Position numbers and translations under genes: made by a program. Under the pieces are notes generated by a model, which ran no database searches, was not told the origin of the DNA, and worked only from the letters and a program-made list of their open reading frames with translations. From Lepidodermella squamata (Eukaryota > Gastrotricha), in the NCBI GenBank assembly GCA_047495785.1, contig JBLDXI010000019.1, positions 2,418,001-2,482,000 on the forward strand: a stretch of DNA of 64,000 nt. Direction: 5' to 3'. Shown here in pieces: positions 22,008-30,974 of this stretch (its first letter is position 1; each line of letters begins with the position of its first letter).

Positions 22008-23778
22008 ATGGTTCCAATTTACGGGGGAATTTTCTTTGTACTGCTGATCAAAGCTGTTTGCGGAGATGGTTCCGCTTCAGCAAATATGTCTAACAGCGAG
22101 CTAAACGCTTACTGCGATGATGTGATAGCTAACGGAGTGAACGAAGACGCCGATGCCAAGTTTTCCCAGCCTTTGATTCCAATCACAATCGACATGAAAG
22201 TATGTTGTTATTCAGCTGTGGCGTCTTTGACGAATCTTTTTCGCAGTTCATCCTGATGTCCATCAATGACATTGACGACTTGAATGAAGTTTTCTCGATA
22301 ACTGCTCGAATCGATTTCAGATGGTTTGATCTTTGAAATATTGGCCAATATTTTTTCACCTTCTGATACTAGGTATGACCACCGCTATGCCGTAGCTGAT
22401 ACAAATTGTCATAAAGAGAAAACTATTATGAGCGCCAGTAACATCTGGTTCCCGCCTTTCATTGTGGAGAATGGGGCTAGGTTTGTCGCTTCGTGATTTC
22501 TCATCTACATCGCATCATTGGTAACTTTATTTCAGTGCAATATTGTATCCTGATGCGTGGCAAAGCGTAAATTGAAGAATCACTTTTTTTACCGACTTTT
22601 ACCGAAGATTGTCTTTTACCAGTTCCCAGTTATGGTCCGTTCAGATGGGTTCGTTGATTGGTAATTTTACGCGAGTCCCAGAATTTTGCTGTTTAACTTT
22701 GAACGTTATTTCTATCAGGAGAGTGGCTTTCAAATTTGAACTAGCATGTGACATGAACTTCTTGCTATTCCCATTCGTAAGATCCGGAATTGATCAAAAC
22801 ATAGTTTGAGCTGAATTTGTGTTAATTTTAGGATACGCAGCATTGCAGCATGGATCTTGCAGCCCCGCTCTTTCAACCTGATGAGTTGAATTACACCATA
22901 AATGACCTCAAGCGAGGAGTTGTAGCTTTCGACGGAGATGCAAGCCATCCTATGTGGTGAGTGATTCGGCAATTTCCATTAAATGTATCAAGACAAATCC
23001 CTTCCTCCGAATAGGGAGGTCGCAGGGCAAGCTGTCAAATTCTCAGACGGAATTCCGGGCATCGAACTTTGGATTAAGCTGAAGAGTATTATTCGGACAT
23101 TAGATTGAAAATATCTTAAAAAAAACTTCAATAGGAAAGTACATGTACTATATCTGGACGATTGCTATCCCGTTGAGTAAGATTCACTTAAACCAAGGAG
23201 ATCAATTTCTGAAATTTATTTGTTCCCGTCTTCAGTCGCTGTAATTGTCCTAACAGCGGCAACGTTCATCGTACCTGCAGAAGGCGAGGAGAAAATGAGC
23301 ACTATCATCACTGCACTCGTTTCTTTCTTTCTCCTGTACCTTTTGTACCTCACGATGCTACCTGCTACCTCGGATGAAATGCCGCTGCTTCTCCTCTTCT
23401 TCTCCGTTAATATCGGTTTGTTCCTTATTGCGGCAGTTCCTTCAGCTCTTTTTTCGTGTTTATCACCTAGCTTTGTCTACTGTAATGATGGTCGTATGCG
23501 CTATAATCATGCGTGTTCTCGAAAAGGAACTGGACGAGAAGGAAAAGGAGGAAGAAGCGGAGAAAAACGAATTATTCACCGCATCCAAAGAGAAAGAATC
23601 CGAAAAGAAGAAGTTCAAAGTCACTGCTTCGATGATGAACGAAGCTGCTCTTGTTTTTTACACAGCTGCTATTCTAATCACCAGCGTTGCCTTCGTCGCT
23701 TACATGGCCAACATTTACAATTCAGCCATTACAGAACTCAACTACACGCCGATTCAAGCCTACATTCACGGTGAATGA
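22008..23778 (+). CDS. Cys-loop ligand-gated ion channel subunit, gene C (11 exons)
   Basis: Exons: 22008-22199, 22247-22323, 22373-22480, 22536-22566, 22623-22660, 22719-22776, 22832-22956, 23015-23085, 23135-23176, 23236-23415 and 23471-23778, giving 409 codons, the same length as gene B. Here a different intron is missing: exon 10 (180 bp) equals exons 9 and 10 of gene B (21+159). The signal peptide is MVPIYGGIFFVLLIKAVCG. The mature N-terminus shares NGVNEDADAKFSQPLIPI with gene B, so B and C are the closest pair. The Cys-loop is CDMNFLLFPF|DTQHC. M2 is preceded by PAEGEEK, and M4 (ALVFYTAAILITSVAFVAYM) ends about 25 residues before the C-terminus. Exon 2 ends before a weak donor (GTTTGA). 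An AATAAA follows near 23930. No vicinal-cysteine loop C is visible; the ligand is unknown. Confidence 0.87.
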
Positions 23779-24362
23779 CGCGAGACGGAGAGCAACCACG
23801 TGTTCAGTGCGAAATGATGGACCAATAGCTAAAAACTTGTATTGATCATCGTTTATTACGGGAGAACAGGTCATTATGTAAAAAGTCAAATGACTCAAAA
23901 AAACTCTGACAAGAACTAATCACTTAGCAATAAATAACCCCACATCGCAATGTGAGAATGTGTTTTATTTTTTAAATCAAGCATCGTTTCAGGCAAAAAT
24001 AGCCAAATCCCTAATAACCAGTTATTTTCCGTAATTTCTGCGGTAGAACAGGCGCTCTTGCACCAGTTTTTTCCGTTGCTCCTATTTTTGTTTATTCGAG
24101 TGGTGAATACCTACAACACTTAGCAACACGTTTTTGACGTTCCTGTCAGTAAGAAAGCCGTCGTAAGAATATATAAGCTTCCGCCCAAACAGTTTTGCTG
24201 CAAGCTCTCGTGAATTATTTAGCTGCTTCGGTACTAAGTTAGCTTTCCAGCACGGTAGTAATAAATTTTTTAACTGTTTTCAACCGCTGTGTCTTGGGGA
24301 GCTGGGTGAACAAAAAATTGCAGACTGGTTCCCCCATTTTTCAACTCAAGCTTCAACAAACA
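23779..24362. other. Spacer between channel subfamilies
   Basis: About 580 bp separating gene C from gene D. It holds the gene C polyadenylation signal (caataaataac near 23930) and the probable gene D promoter with its TATA element. No coding frame is supported. Confidence 0.5.
24170..24177 (+). promoter_or_regulatory. Candidate TATA box of channel gene D
   Basis: TATATAAG occurs 186 bp upstream of the gene D start codon in an otherwise mixed-composition spacer. Spacing fits transcription starting near 24200 with a leader of about 160 bases. The transcription start itself cannot be seen from sequence. Confidence 0.4.
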
Positions 24363-26206
24363 ATGGTTCGCCTGTTCAAAGCCGATATGCTGATGACGAT
24401 CGCGTTGATGTGGTTTCTTGTTGGGGCGTATTCTCACGCCGCATCAGATGATGGAAATTTCGGCAAATTTTCCTTCAAATTGAGCCCTGGCTTCACGATG
24501 GAGAACGATGACACTGACGTTCCGAGCGATGAAGTCATGACTGTTGTCGGCAACACTCAAAATCTTACATCAGAAGCAGGTCGCTGCGACGACATCATTT
24601 ACCTGCAATTTCAGCAAAACCAAAATGCTAGTAACAGCGCTCCTTCGTCCCCAACCTATGTCGACGCAAAACTAATAGTAATCAGCTTGAATGGAATATC
24701 AGACGGTTAGTTGAACTGCCTATGAAACTTAACATTCGGCAGGATTGAATTTTCTTGTAGTAAGCGGAGTTGTGTCCCTAACTTGTGAACTCGAGCTCAG
24801 ATGGTACGATCAAAGACTTGCCACACCCCCGGAGTTAGGCTGCTTGGATGAATCACTGAAAGTTGGAACACAAAGCGTTTGGGTAATTTAAGAGAGTTTT
24901 TTATTCAAAAGTTTGTGAACACTCTTTCATATGCTCAGTTTCCTTATTTTCTAATTCAAAATGACGCTTCGGTAAGTGCATCTTTGATCACAGGTTTCGG
25001 AACTGCTAAATTATATATTTTTGCTTTAAACAGAATATCTTCTTACCTGGTAAGTTGACTTCACAAGCAATGGCTGTTTGAAGGAACATCTCGTTATTTG
25101 TCGCAAGATTCATTTCAAAATTTCCCGACTCTGATTGGCGGAGATGGGCTCATGATATGGAAAACTGCCTTCCTGTTTTCCTTGAACTGCGACCTCGACG
25201 TCTCAGTGTTCCCATTCGACACGCAAATCTGCCCATTGATCATTGAATCGCCACATTACGACACAGATGAGTTGGCCTATCAAACGTGGAACAAATCTAG
25301 GGCCGCCGTTCTTCTGAATAAAGACGCTCAGCACCCACTATGGCTGCTTGATGGCCAGGCCGTGTTCATTTCTAGCGAAGTTCCGGGTCTTACGATTTAC
25401 CTTCGATTTCGGCGGAAGTACCAATACTATGTTTACACTATAGTCCTACCAATGAGTAAGGATCCTTATGGCACAATTATATGAGCATTCATTTTTATGT
25501 TTCTCAGTTGCTGTATTCCTTCAAACTACTGGTAAGGTATTTTCTGTATTTATTAACTACTGTATCTATTTTTTCTAAAAGCAACATTCGTGCAACCACC
25601 GGACGCGGAAGAAAAGCTCTCCGTGGGCGTAGCTGGCCTGCTGTCCTATTTCTTCCTATTCTTGCTGATAGCCACAACAATGCCGCAAACTAGTACAAAA
25701 CTGCCGTATCTCCTCGTTCTATTCGCAGTTCATATCAGTAATTTTGCCTTGGTTTTTTCCATTGATTTCTATTCGTTATTTTTTCAGTGATTACCATTGG
25801 TGTTGTAATTGTATGCGCGATTATGGGCCGTCTTGTCTGCTTGGAAGAGGCCGATATGGAGTTGGCTGAAGCAGCGTCAAAAATCGCAAAAGCATCCGCA
25901 AAATCGAACCGTCGCAGCGCAGTGACTTCAAGCCGGTTGTTGAAAATAACTCAGTCCGCTGCAGGCAGAATGCGTTCGAAGTCAGCGGTGAAACTTGTGG
26001 AGTCAACAGCAAATGCGCTGCATAAACGACGGATATCGTCAAAGAAACTGAATGATATTTCTCTCATTGTCTATGTTGTGTTAGCTGTCGATTCAATGCT
26101 GGTCTACGTCATTGCGGTGGCTGTTGGGTCTAATCAACCGTCGGCTAATTTTGCGAATGGTGTTCGAATAACTTCGCCGGTTGAAGAATTTCAATATACT
26201 GAGTGA
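24363..26206 (+). CDS. Cys-loop ligand-gated ion channel subunit, gene D (8 exons)
   Basis: Exons: 24363-24705, 24761-24882, 24939-24971, 25034-25049, 25108-25455, 25508-25531, 25582-25737 and 25788-26206, giving 486 codons. Exon 4 is a 16-nt microexon (NIFLP plus one base) with consensus borders. The signal peptide is MVRLFKADMLMTIALMWFLVGAYSHA. An acidic, Asn-rich segment (ENDDTDVPSDE) precedes the channel fold: LTCELELRWYDQRLA, VWFPYFLIQND, and the Cys-loop CDLDVSVFPFDTQIC with 13 intervening residues. M2 is flanked by PDAEEKLSVGVAGLLSYFF, with the -1' Glu and 0' Lys of cation channels and the 9' Leu. It has ATTMP where nicotinic subunits have an outer Glu. The M3-M4 loop is basic and Ser-rich (SKSAVKLVESTANALHKRR). 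Only the M1-M3 intron positions match genes A-C, so D and E are a separate subfamily. Loop C lacks vicinal cysteines. Confidence 0.86.
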
Positions 26207-26591
26207 AAGATTCATAAACTCAATTTTTTGTTGGTGTTGCAACAAAAATAAAGGTCTAATTTTTGAATTCCTGCCTAACCCCTTTTCACTTGTGAGCGGT
26301 CAGAAACATGAAGAAGTATCTGGAATGCTGAGCTCTCATTGCAAGCTAAATCCACTTTTGATCAATTCCAGTCGGATTTCTGTTCAAAAGGTAATAGAAT
26401 GCACCTACAGCTGATAACTAAAACCAAATTCAAATTCATCTCCAAGTTCCATCTATAAAATATAAGTAATGACTTTTCGCCCGACCTGGTTTTTTCTTGT
26501 TACTTCTTCTCAGCAAGACTCGCTCTCTCTGCTGTAGAAAGGTTGGTAAATAATTGAACACCCCGTTCGCATTGGTAAAAAAGTCTCCATG

Positions 26592-26608
26592 CGTTGCCAA
26601 TAAATCAT
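26592..26608 (+). repeat. Target-site duplication, left copy (LINE)
   Basis: CGTTGCCAATAAATCAT is repeated exactly at 30890-30906 on the other side of the LINE. A perfect 17-bp direct repeat bounding a LINE is the product of target-primed reverse transcription. Confidence 0.92.
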
Positions 26609-26708
26609 CTGCGATTGAATATTAAATTTTCTGAGGTGGGAGACGTGTTTTGCAAGTCCCCGCCTTGTTTTATACTAGAGCGTTATTTGAATTTTTTTGA
26701 CGAGGGTC

Positions 26709-27518
26709 ATGGTACCCCCTGCACTGAAGAGTTTCCGCTTCGATGAAAAAAGCGGTTCAAAGCTGACAATTGCTGATTTGGCTACTGCGCTGAACCAGTT
26801 TCGTGATATGGTCGTTGAATGCCTGGATGATCTGAGTAAGAAAGTTGAAAATGCTGTTGGACCGGAAGGTTCAGTCAAGGCCGAGTTAAGTGACCAGGAA
26901 CGGTTGTTTACCAATCGAATCGACGATTTGACAAAGAAAGTTGAAGAGCTGGCCCCAAAGAAGTCTTACGCGGAAGCGGTCGGGCAACTACAGAAGCAGG
27001 TCGGGCAGCTGAAAGCCCAAGTGGTGAAAAGTGAGAGCAGGGTCGAGAACGACATGTACGCCGGTGCTGTTGTGTTGAATGGGGTCAAGGAGGGCGAGGG
27101 CGACTCTCTTGTCGGTGCGGTGAAAGCTGCGCTGCCGCGCCTCGAGGGTGTTTTCTTCCGCGCCCGGCGGCTGGGCTACAAGAAAGAAGGAAGGAGCCGA
27201 CCGATTCTGGTCGTGCCTGTGAACGGCGGGGTGACTGGCGACAACTTTGACAAAATGAGAGAAGAATTGCCGGACGGTGTCAGAATGCGCCGTTTCGTAC
27301 CAGCAAACCTAATGGAAGCAGAGAGCGCACTATCGGCCGAGGGAAGAAAGTTGAACCCAGAGAAAAAAGAAGGCGTTTACTTCCAAATCCGCAGTCTGCG
27401 GCTACGGGTGGTCAACGGCGCGCAGGTTACGAGAAAGAGATTCAACCCACAGACGAAGAAGGTCGAGGACAGCGAGGAAGAACCGGGCGTCTTTGACGCC
27501 TACTTCACTCGCGTTTGA
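26709..27518 (+). CDS. LINE ORF1 protein
   Basis: From the ATG at 26709 the frame has 269 codons, ending at TGA 27516-27518. The N-terminal half is heptad-like and highly charged (DLTKKVEELAPKKSYAEAV, QLQKQVGQLKAQVVKSESR), consistent with the trimerising coiled coil of ORF1 proteins. The C-terminal half (VVLNGVKEGEGDSLVGAV, FFRARRLG, RPILVVPV) resembles the RNA-recognition-like fold of L1-type ORF1p in layout; this is inferred from pattern, not alignment. No CCHC knuckle is visible. ORF1 would bind element RNA. It is in the same reading frame as ORF2, with only the UGA between them. Confidence 0.8.
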   Translation: MVPPALKSFRFDEKSGSKLTIADLATALNQFRDMVVECLDDLSKKVENAVGPEGSVKAELSDQERLFTNRIDDLTKKVEELAPKKSYAEAVGQLQKQVGQLKAQVVKSESRVENDMYAGAVVLNGVKEGEGDSLVGAVKAALPRLEGVFFRARRLGYKKEGRSRPILVVPVNGGVTGDNFDKMREELPDGVRMRRFVPANLMEAESALSAEGRKLNPEKKEGVYFQIRSLRLRVVNGAQVTRKRFNPQTKKVEDSEEEPGVFDAYFTRV

Positions 27519-30500
27519 CGATTGACCAACCGGCGGGTATCCTCCTGGAACATGCAAGGTTACCAGGTGGAGAAGGAGGAGGAGATGGAGATCGTTGTGA
27601 CTGCAGGGGAATTTGTATGCTTTATGGAAACATGGGAAACGCTGACGAAGATGCCGGAGTTCGCAGGGTATAAAAAGTTCGGCTGTGATGGCAAGAAAAT
27701 TGGCCATGGTCGATTATCGGGTGGAATGACTGTGTACGTCCAAAATTCGCTATCTGGGCTTTGTAAACTACCGTGGAAAGACGCGTACGGTGTTGTGATG
27801 TCAGCAAAAATCGACGGCAAGGCTGTTCTTTTTGGTTGGTTGTATCGACACGAAGATGACGACTGCTGGGCGGTTTTCAATGCGAAAATGAATGAATTTA
27901 AACAGGACCACGATACTATTCTTATTTTGGGCGACCTGAACAGTAGAATTGGCGTTGACGATGACGTCCCTGACGAGATGAATGAAGATTTGCCTCCGAG
28001 AAGTACCGAAGACACAGTTCGAGATCACGCAAGCGCAGCTGAGTTGATCGATTTCGTGAACTTACATGATTTGATAATCTTGAACGGTCGCGTGTCACCC
28101 GAGAAAAGTGGCCGCGCCACTCGTCCCGCCAGTGGTTCGGTGATTGATTATGCCCTTGTCAATACCGATCGATTTAACAAGATTGTCGACATGAGCGTGG
28201 AAGACCGCCGTGGCTCCGATCACCGAAGTATCTCGGTTAGTGTTGCGCTGAAAGATGTGAAACTGGAAAGGTGGAGGTTAGATAACAAGACGTTCGATCG
28301 AAAGGTGCACGAGGCGTTTAGCTATCAAGAAGTGGAAGGGTCGGCTAATTTATTAGCGCGAGAACTGATGGCAGTGGCTGAAGATTCACGGCGTCCGACT
28401 GAGTGGAAATGGAAAGCAGCAGCAGCGAGCAGGAAGGTTGTCCACACAAACTCACGTGTTATCAGGAGAAGGACCGAAGACGAAGACAAACTGGCTTACC
28501 TGATTCGGAACCCTAGCAAAGTTTGGGAATTGAAGAGAAAGGACCCTCGACCGAAAATGCCGCCGGCTGATGCGTTTCGGAACTACTTACAGCAGCAACT
28601 TTGTCGCGATGGAAACGTGCCCGCTGAAAGGAAACCACCATCGACCGAGAGTTGCGCCACGACGAAAAGAAAAGCATTGGGCGGAGATATCCCGGTCAAG
28701 TTGGTAAAGTTGGATGGTCTCATGAGTTGGAACAGCCCGTTTGTGAGACTGAGCCGTGACTATGCGGAGCCGGTACGACCGCCTGATGGAAAAACGTATC
28801 ACCGCGAAATGTTGTTAGACCACGTGACGGAAGAGGAAGTTAGAGAAGCGCTGACGAACTGCCCCAGGAAGTCGACAGCTGGCTGTGACGGTATTGACTA
28901 CGATGCTATACGAAGGAATGTTGATGAACTTGCCCCTGTTTTATGTCGAATTTTTACCTGTATTCTGAAGGGAGAGCCCTACCCCGAGATTTGGAAGACG
29001 GCCCTGTTGACCATGATTTTCAAGCAAGGCGACGCTAATGAGGTCAGGAACTATCGGCCGATATCGTTACAACCTTGCGTGGCGAAGGTATATGCGAAAA
29101 TCCTCGACAAGCGCCTGCGAAAGTGGTTGAGTGTATTTTCACCATTGAAACAATGTCAGTTCGGATTTCAGGAAGGTGTCTCTACCACTGATGCCGGCAT
29201 GGTTCTGCACACCACAGTGGCGTACTGGCTTGAAAGAAACCCTCGCGTGTATGCAACCTTTGTGGATTTCTCGGCAGCTTTCGACCGGATAGACCGCGAA
29301 CTGTTGTTCAGGAAGCTGGTAAGGAGAGGTGTCCCGCTGCAGTTTGTGGCAATGCTGAGGGACATGTACACCGGGACGAAGGCGGCGGTCGCGGTTGGCG
29401 GCGAAGTCTCGGACCCATTTGAGACCACGACCGGCGTGAAGCAGGGCGATCCTTTGTCGCCACTTCTGTTCTGCGTGTATATCGACGACCTAGAGGACGC
29501 GCTGTTGATTCCGGGGGTGCCTGGACTGCCGCTGGGCATCAAAAGTGTACGAATTCTGTTATTTGCCGATGATGTTGTAATCCTGGCTGCACGCAAATTC
29601 GAAATGGACGGCTACCTCCTGCGACTTGAGAAATACGAGCGAGAGAACCAGCTGGACGTTAACAAAACGAAGACGAAATACATGGTATTTGGTATGGAGC
29701 CTGAATCGGATGAAGTGTTAGTGTTCAATAACGTGCATCTCGAAAGGGTGAGGAAGTTCAAATACCTTGGTATCTGGTTCTCGGAGGACTTATCCTACAA
29801 AGATGCTATCAAGCAATGCCACCTGAAGTTGGTGAGGTTGGCGGGAATCCTTCCGACACTGTTCGACCATTACGACGAGCTGCCGATCGTGAGTCTGAGG
29901 GTGCTGATCCGTGGGGTAGTTTACGCGGCGGGCCTCCACGGCTCAGAAATATTTGGCCTCGACCGACAAAAAGTTGCACCGGCAGTACAGTGGCACGTGG
30001 TGAAGAGGGCGCTCGGCCTACCCGTGTGCACTAGTCACCGTCTTCTGGCGAGAGAAATATGGATGCCGTCTGGCGATCAAGAACGGAAAATGGCAGCAAT
30101 CCGGTTCTACCTGCGGATGATGAAAGCACCGGACGGCAGCATGTTGAACGCGGCTTATTTGACACAGCTGATGATGAAGAAGACGATGAAGAATAAGGTC
30201 GACAGGGCAGTGAAAGAACTGGGCAATCTCGGATTAACGGGTCTCACCCACCCGGCCATCTGCGCACGAAGCGCGAAGAGTATCATGCGGAATAAATACA
30301 GCTGGGCGGCGCGGCAGCAGTGCTTGGGCGACCTCGGCTCAAGACCATGGTCGATTAACCCTGTGTCGAGCAGTGTCTCATATGCCGAAAGCTATATGGC
30401 AGAATTAGGACGCAATTTGGGAGTGCTGCTGTTGCGAATCCGAACGGACTCCGTGTTTGGCAACGCGGTTTACGTCAACCCGAAATGTCGGCAATGCAGC

Positions 30501-30686
30501 AAACAGATCGAAGCGTCTAACTGGCAGTTGCTGTGTCACCTCATGACCGAGTGTGAGAAGACCGAGGCATCGTTAAAGTGTTCGACTGGGAATGTTGACA
30601 GGCTGTTGTTCGCTAGGGCCACCAAGGAGAACGGAAGAGACGTACTTGGAAAAATCGAGAGCTTACTTAACAGTTATCCGAAGTAG
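27519..30686 (+). CDS. LINE ORF2: endonuclease-reverse transcriptase
   Basis: About 1055 codons following directly on the ORF1 stop in the same frame. The N-terminal apurinic-like endonuclease shows SWNMQGY (27543 on), FMETWE, GDLNSRIG, VIDYALVN and GSDHRSISV. The reverse transcriptase follows: NYRPISLQPCVAK, VDFSAAFDRID, GVKQGDPLSPLLFCVYIDDL, the catalytic FADDVV and FKYLGIWFSED. A C-terminal Cx2C-x13-Hx4C zinc-binding motif (CRQC...HLMTEC) closes the protein. The first ATG (27552) lies inside the endonuclease motif, after the conserved Trp-Asn, so translation must begin upstream: by UGA readthrough (context TTTGACGA), reinitiation, or the near-cognate TTG at 27522. Confidence 0.92.
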   Translation, partial: RLTNRRVSSWNMQGYQVEKEEEMEIVVTAGEFVCFMETWETLTKMPEFAGYKKFGCDGKKIGHGRLSGGMTVYVQNSLSGLCKLPWKDAYGVVMSAKIDGKAVLFGWLYRHEDDDCWAVFNAKMNEFKQDHDTILILGDLNSRIGVDDDVPDEMNEDLPPRSTEDTVRDHASAAELIDFVNLHDLIILNGRVSPEKSGRATRPASGSVIDYALVNTDRFNKIVDMSVEDRRGSDHRSISVSVALKDVKLERWRLDNKTFDRKVHEAFSYQEVEGSANLLARELMAVAEDSRRPTEWKWKAAAASRKVVHTNSRVIRRRTEDEDKLAYLIRNPSKVWELKRKDPRPKMPPADAFRNYLQQQLCRDGNVPAERKPPSTESCATTKRKALGGDIPVKLVKLDGLMSWNSPFVRLSRDYAEPVRPPDGKTYHREMLLDHVTEEEVREALTNCPRKSTAGCDGIDYDAIRRNVDELAPVLCRIFTCILKGEPYPEIWKTALLTMIFKQGDANEVRNYRPISLQPCVAKVYAKILDKRLRKWLSVFSPLKQCQFGFQEGVSTTDAGMVLHTTVAYWLERNPRVYATFVDFSAAFDRIDRELLFRKLVRRGVPLQFVAMLRDMYTGTKAAVAVGGEVSDPFETTTGVKQGDPLSPLLFCVYIDDLEDALLIPGVPGLPLGIKSVRILLFADDVVILAARKFEMDGYLLRLEKYERENQLDVNKTKTKYMVFGMEPESDEVLVFNNVHLERVRKFKYLGIWFSEDLSYKDAIKQCHLKLVRLAGILPTLFDHYDELPIVSLRVLIRGVVYAAGLHGSEIFGLDRQKVAPAVQWHVVKRALGLPVCTSHRLLAREIWMPSGDQERKMAAIRFYLRMMKAPDGSMLNAAYLTQLMMKKTMKNKVDRAVKELGNLGLTGLTHPAICARSAKSIMRNKYSWAARQQCLGDLGSRPWSINPVSSSVSYAESYMAELGRNLGVLLLRIRTDSVFGNAVYVNPKCRQCSKQIEASNWQLLCHLMTECEKTEASLKCSTGNVDRLLFARATKENGRDVLGKIESLLNSYPK

Positions 30687-30889
30687 CAGGTGTTTTAATT
30701 AATGTTGTTTCAAATGAAGAGGCTAAGTGATACCCACCGGTTACGAATTATCTATTGGAATATTAAGGATTTATTCGATTGTTATTAATGTTGATTTTTC
30801 TCTTTTTCTCTATGTTTTTAATCGAAAAAAATTTACCATCCTGGCTGCGATCGACCAATCGAAATAAATCGTATCGTATCGTATCGTAT

Positions 30890-30906
30890 CGTTGCCAATA
30901 AATCAT
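30890..30906 (+). repeat. Target-site duplication, right copy (LINE)
   Basis: Identical to 26592-26608. Its leading CGT overlaps the ATCGT tail units, so the exact junction is ambiguous by a few bases. Confidence 0.92.
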
Positions 30907-30974
30907 TACGAAAATACCGTTTAGTAGCTGTCTACTTGGATGCTATTGAATAAGCTCCAAAAACTGGGTGAATT

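Larger units (their letters stand above)
26609..30889 (+). mobile_element. Full-length LINE (non-LTR retrotransposon) with pentanucleotide tail
   Basis: The 4281-bp element is bounded by perfect 17-bp duplications. It has a 100-bp 5' leader, two large frames separated by one UGA, a 203-bp 3'UTR and a tail of repeated ATCGT units instead of poly(A). It sits between channel genes D and E, in the same orientation. Both frames are uninterrupted and all endonuclease and reverse-transcriptase motifs are present, so the insertion looks recent and possibly competent. It is richer in GC than its host flank. The clade was not determined; the short tandem tail and lack of a visible RNase H domain are the features to compare. 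Confidence 0.93.
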
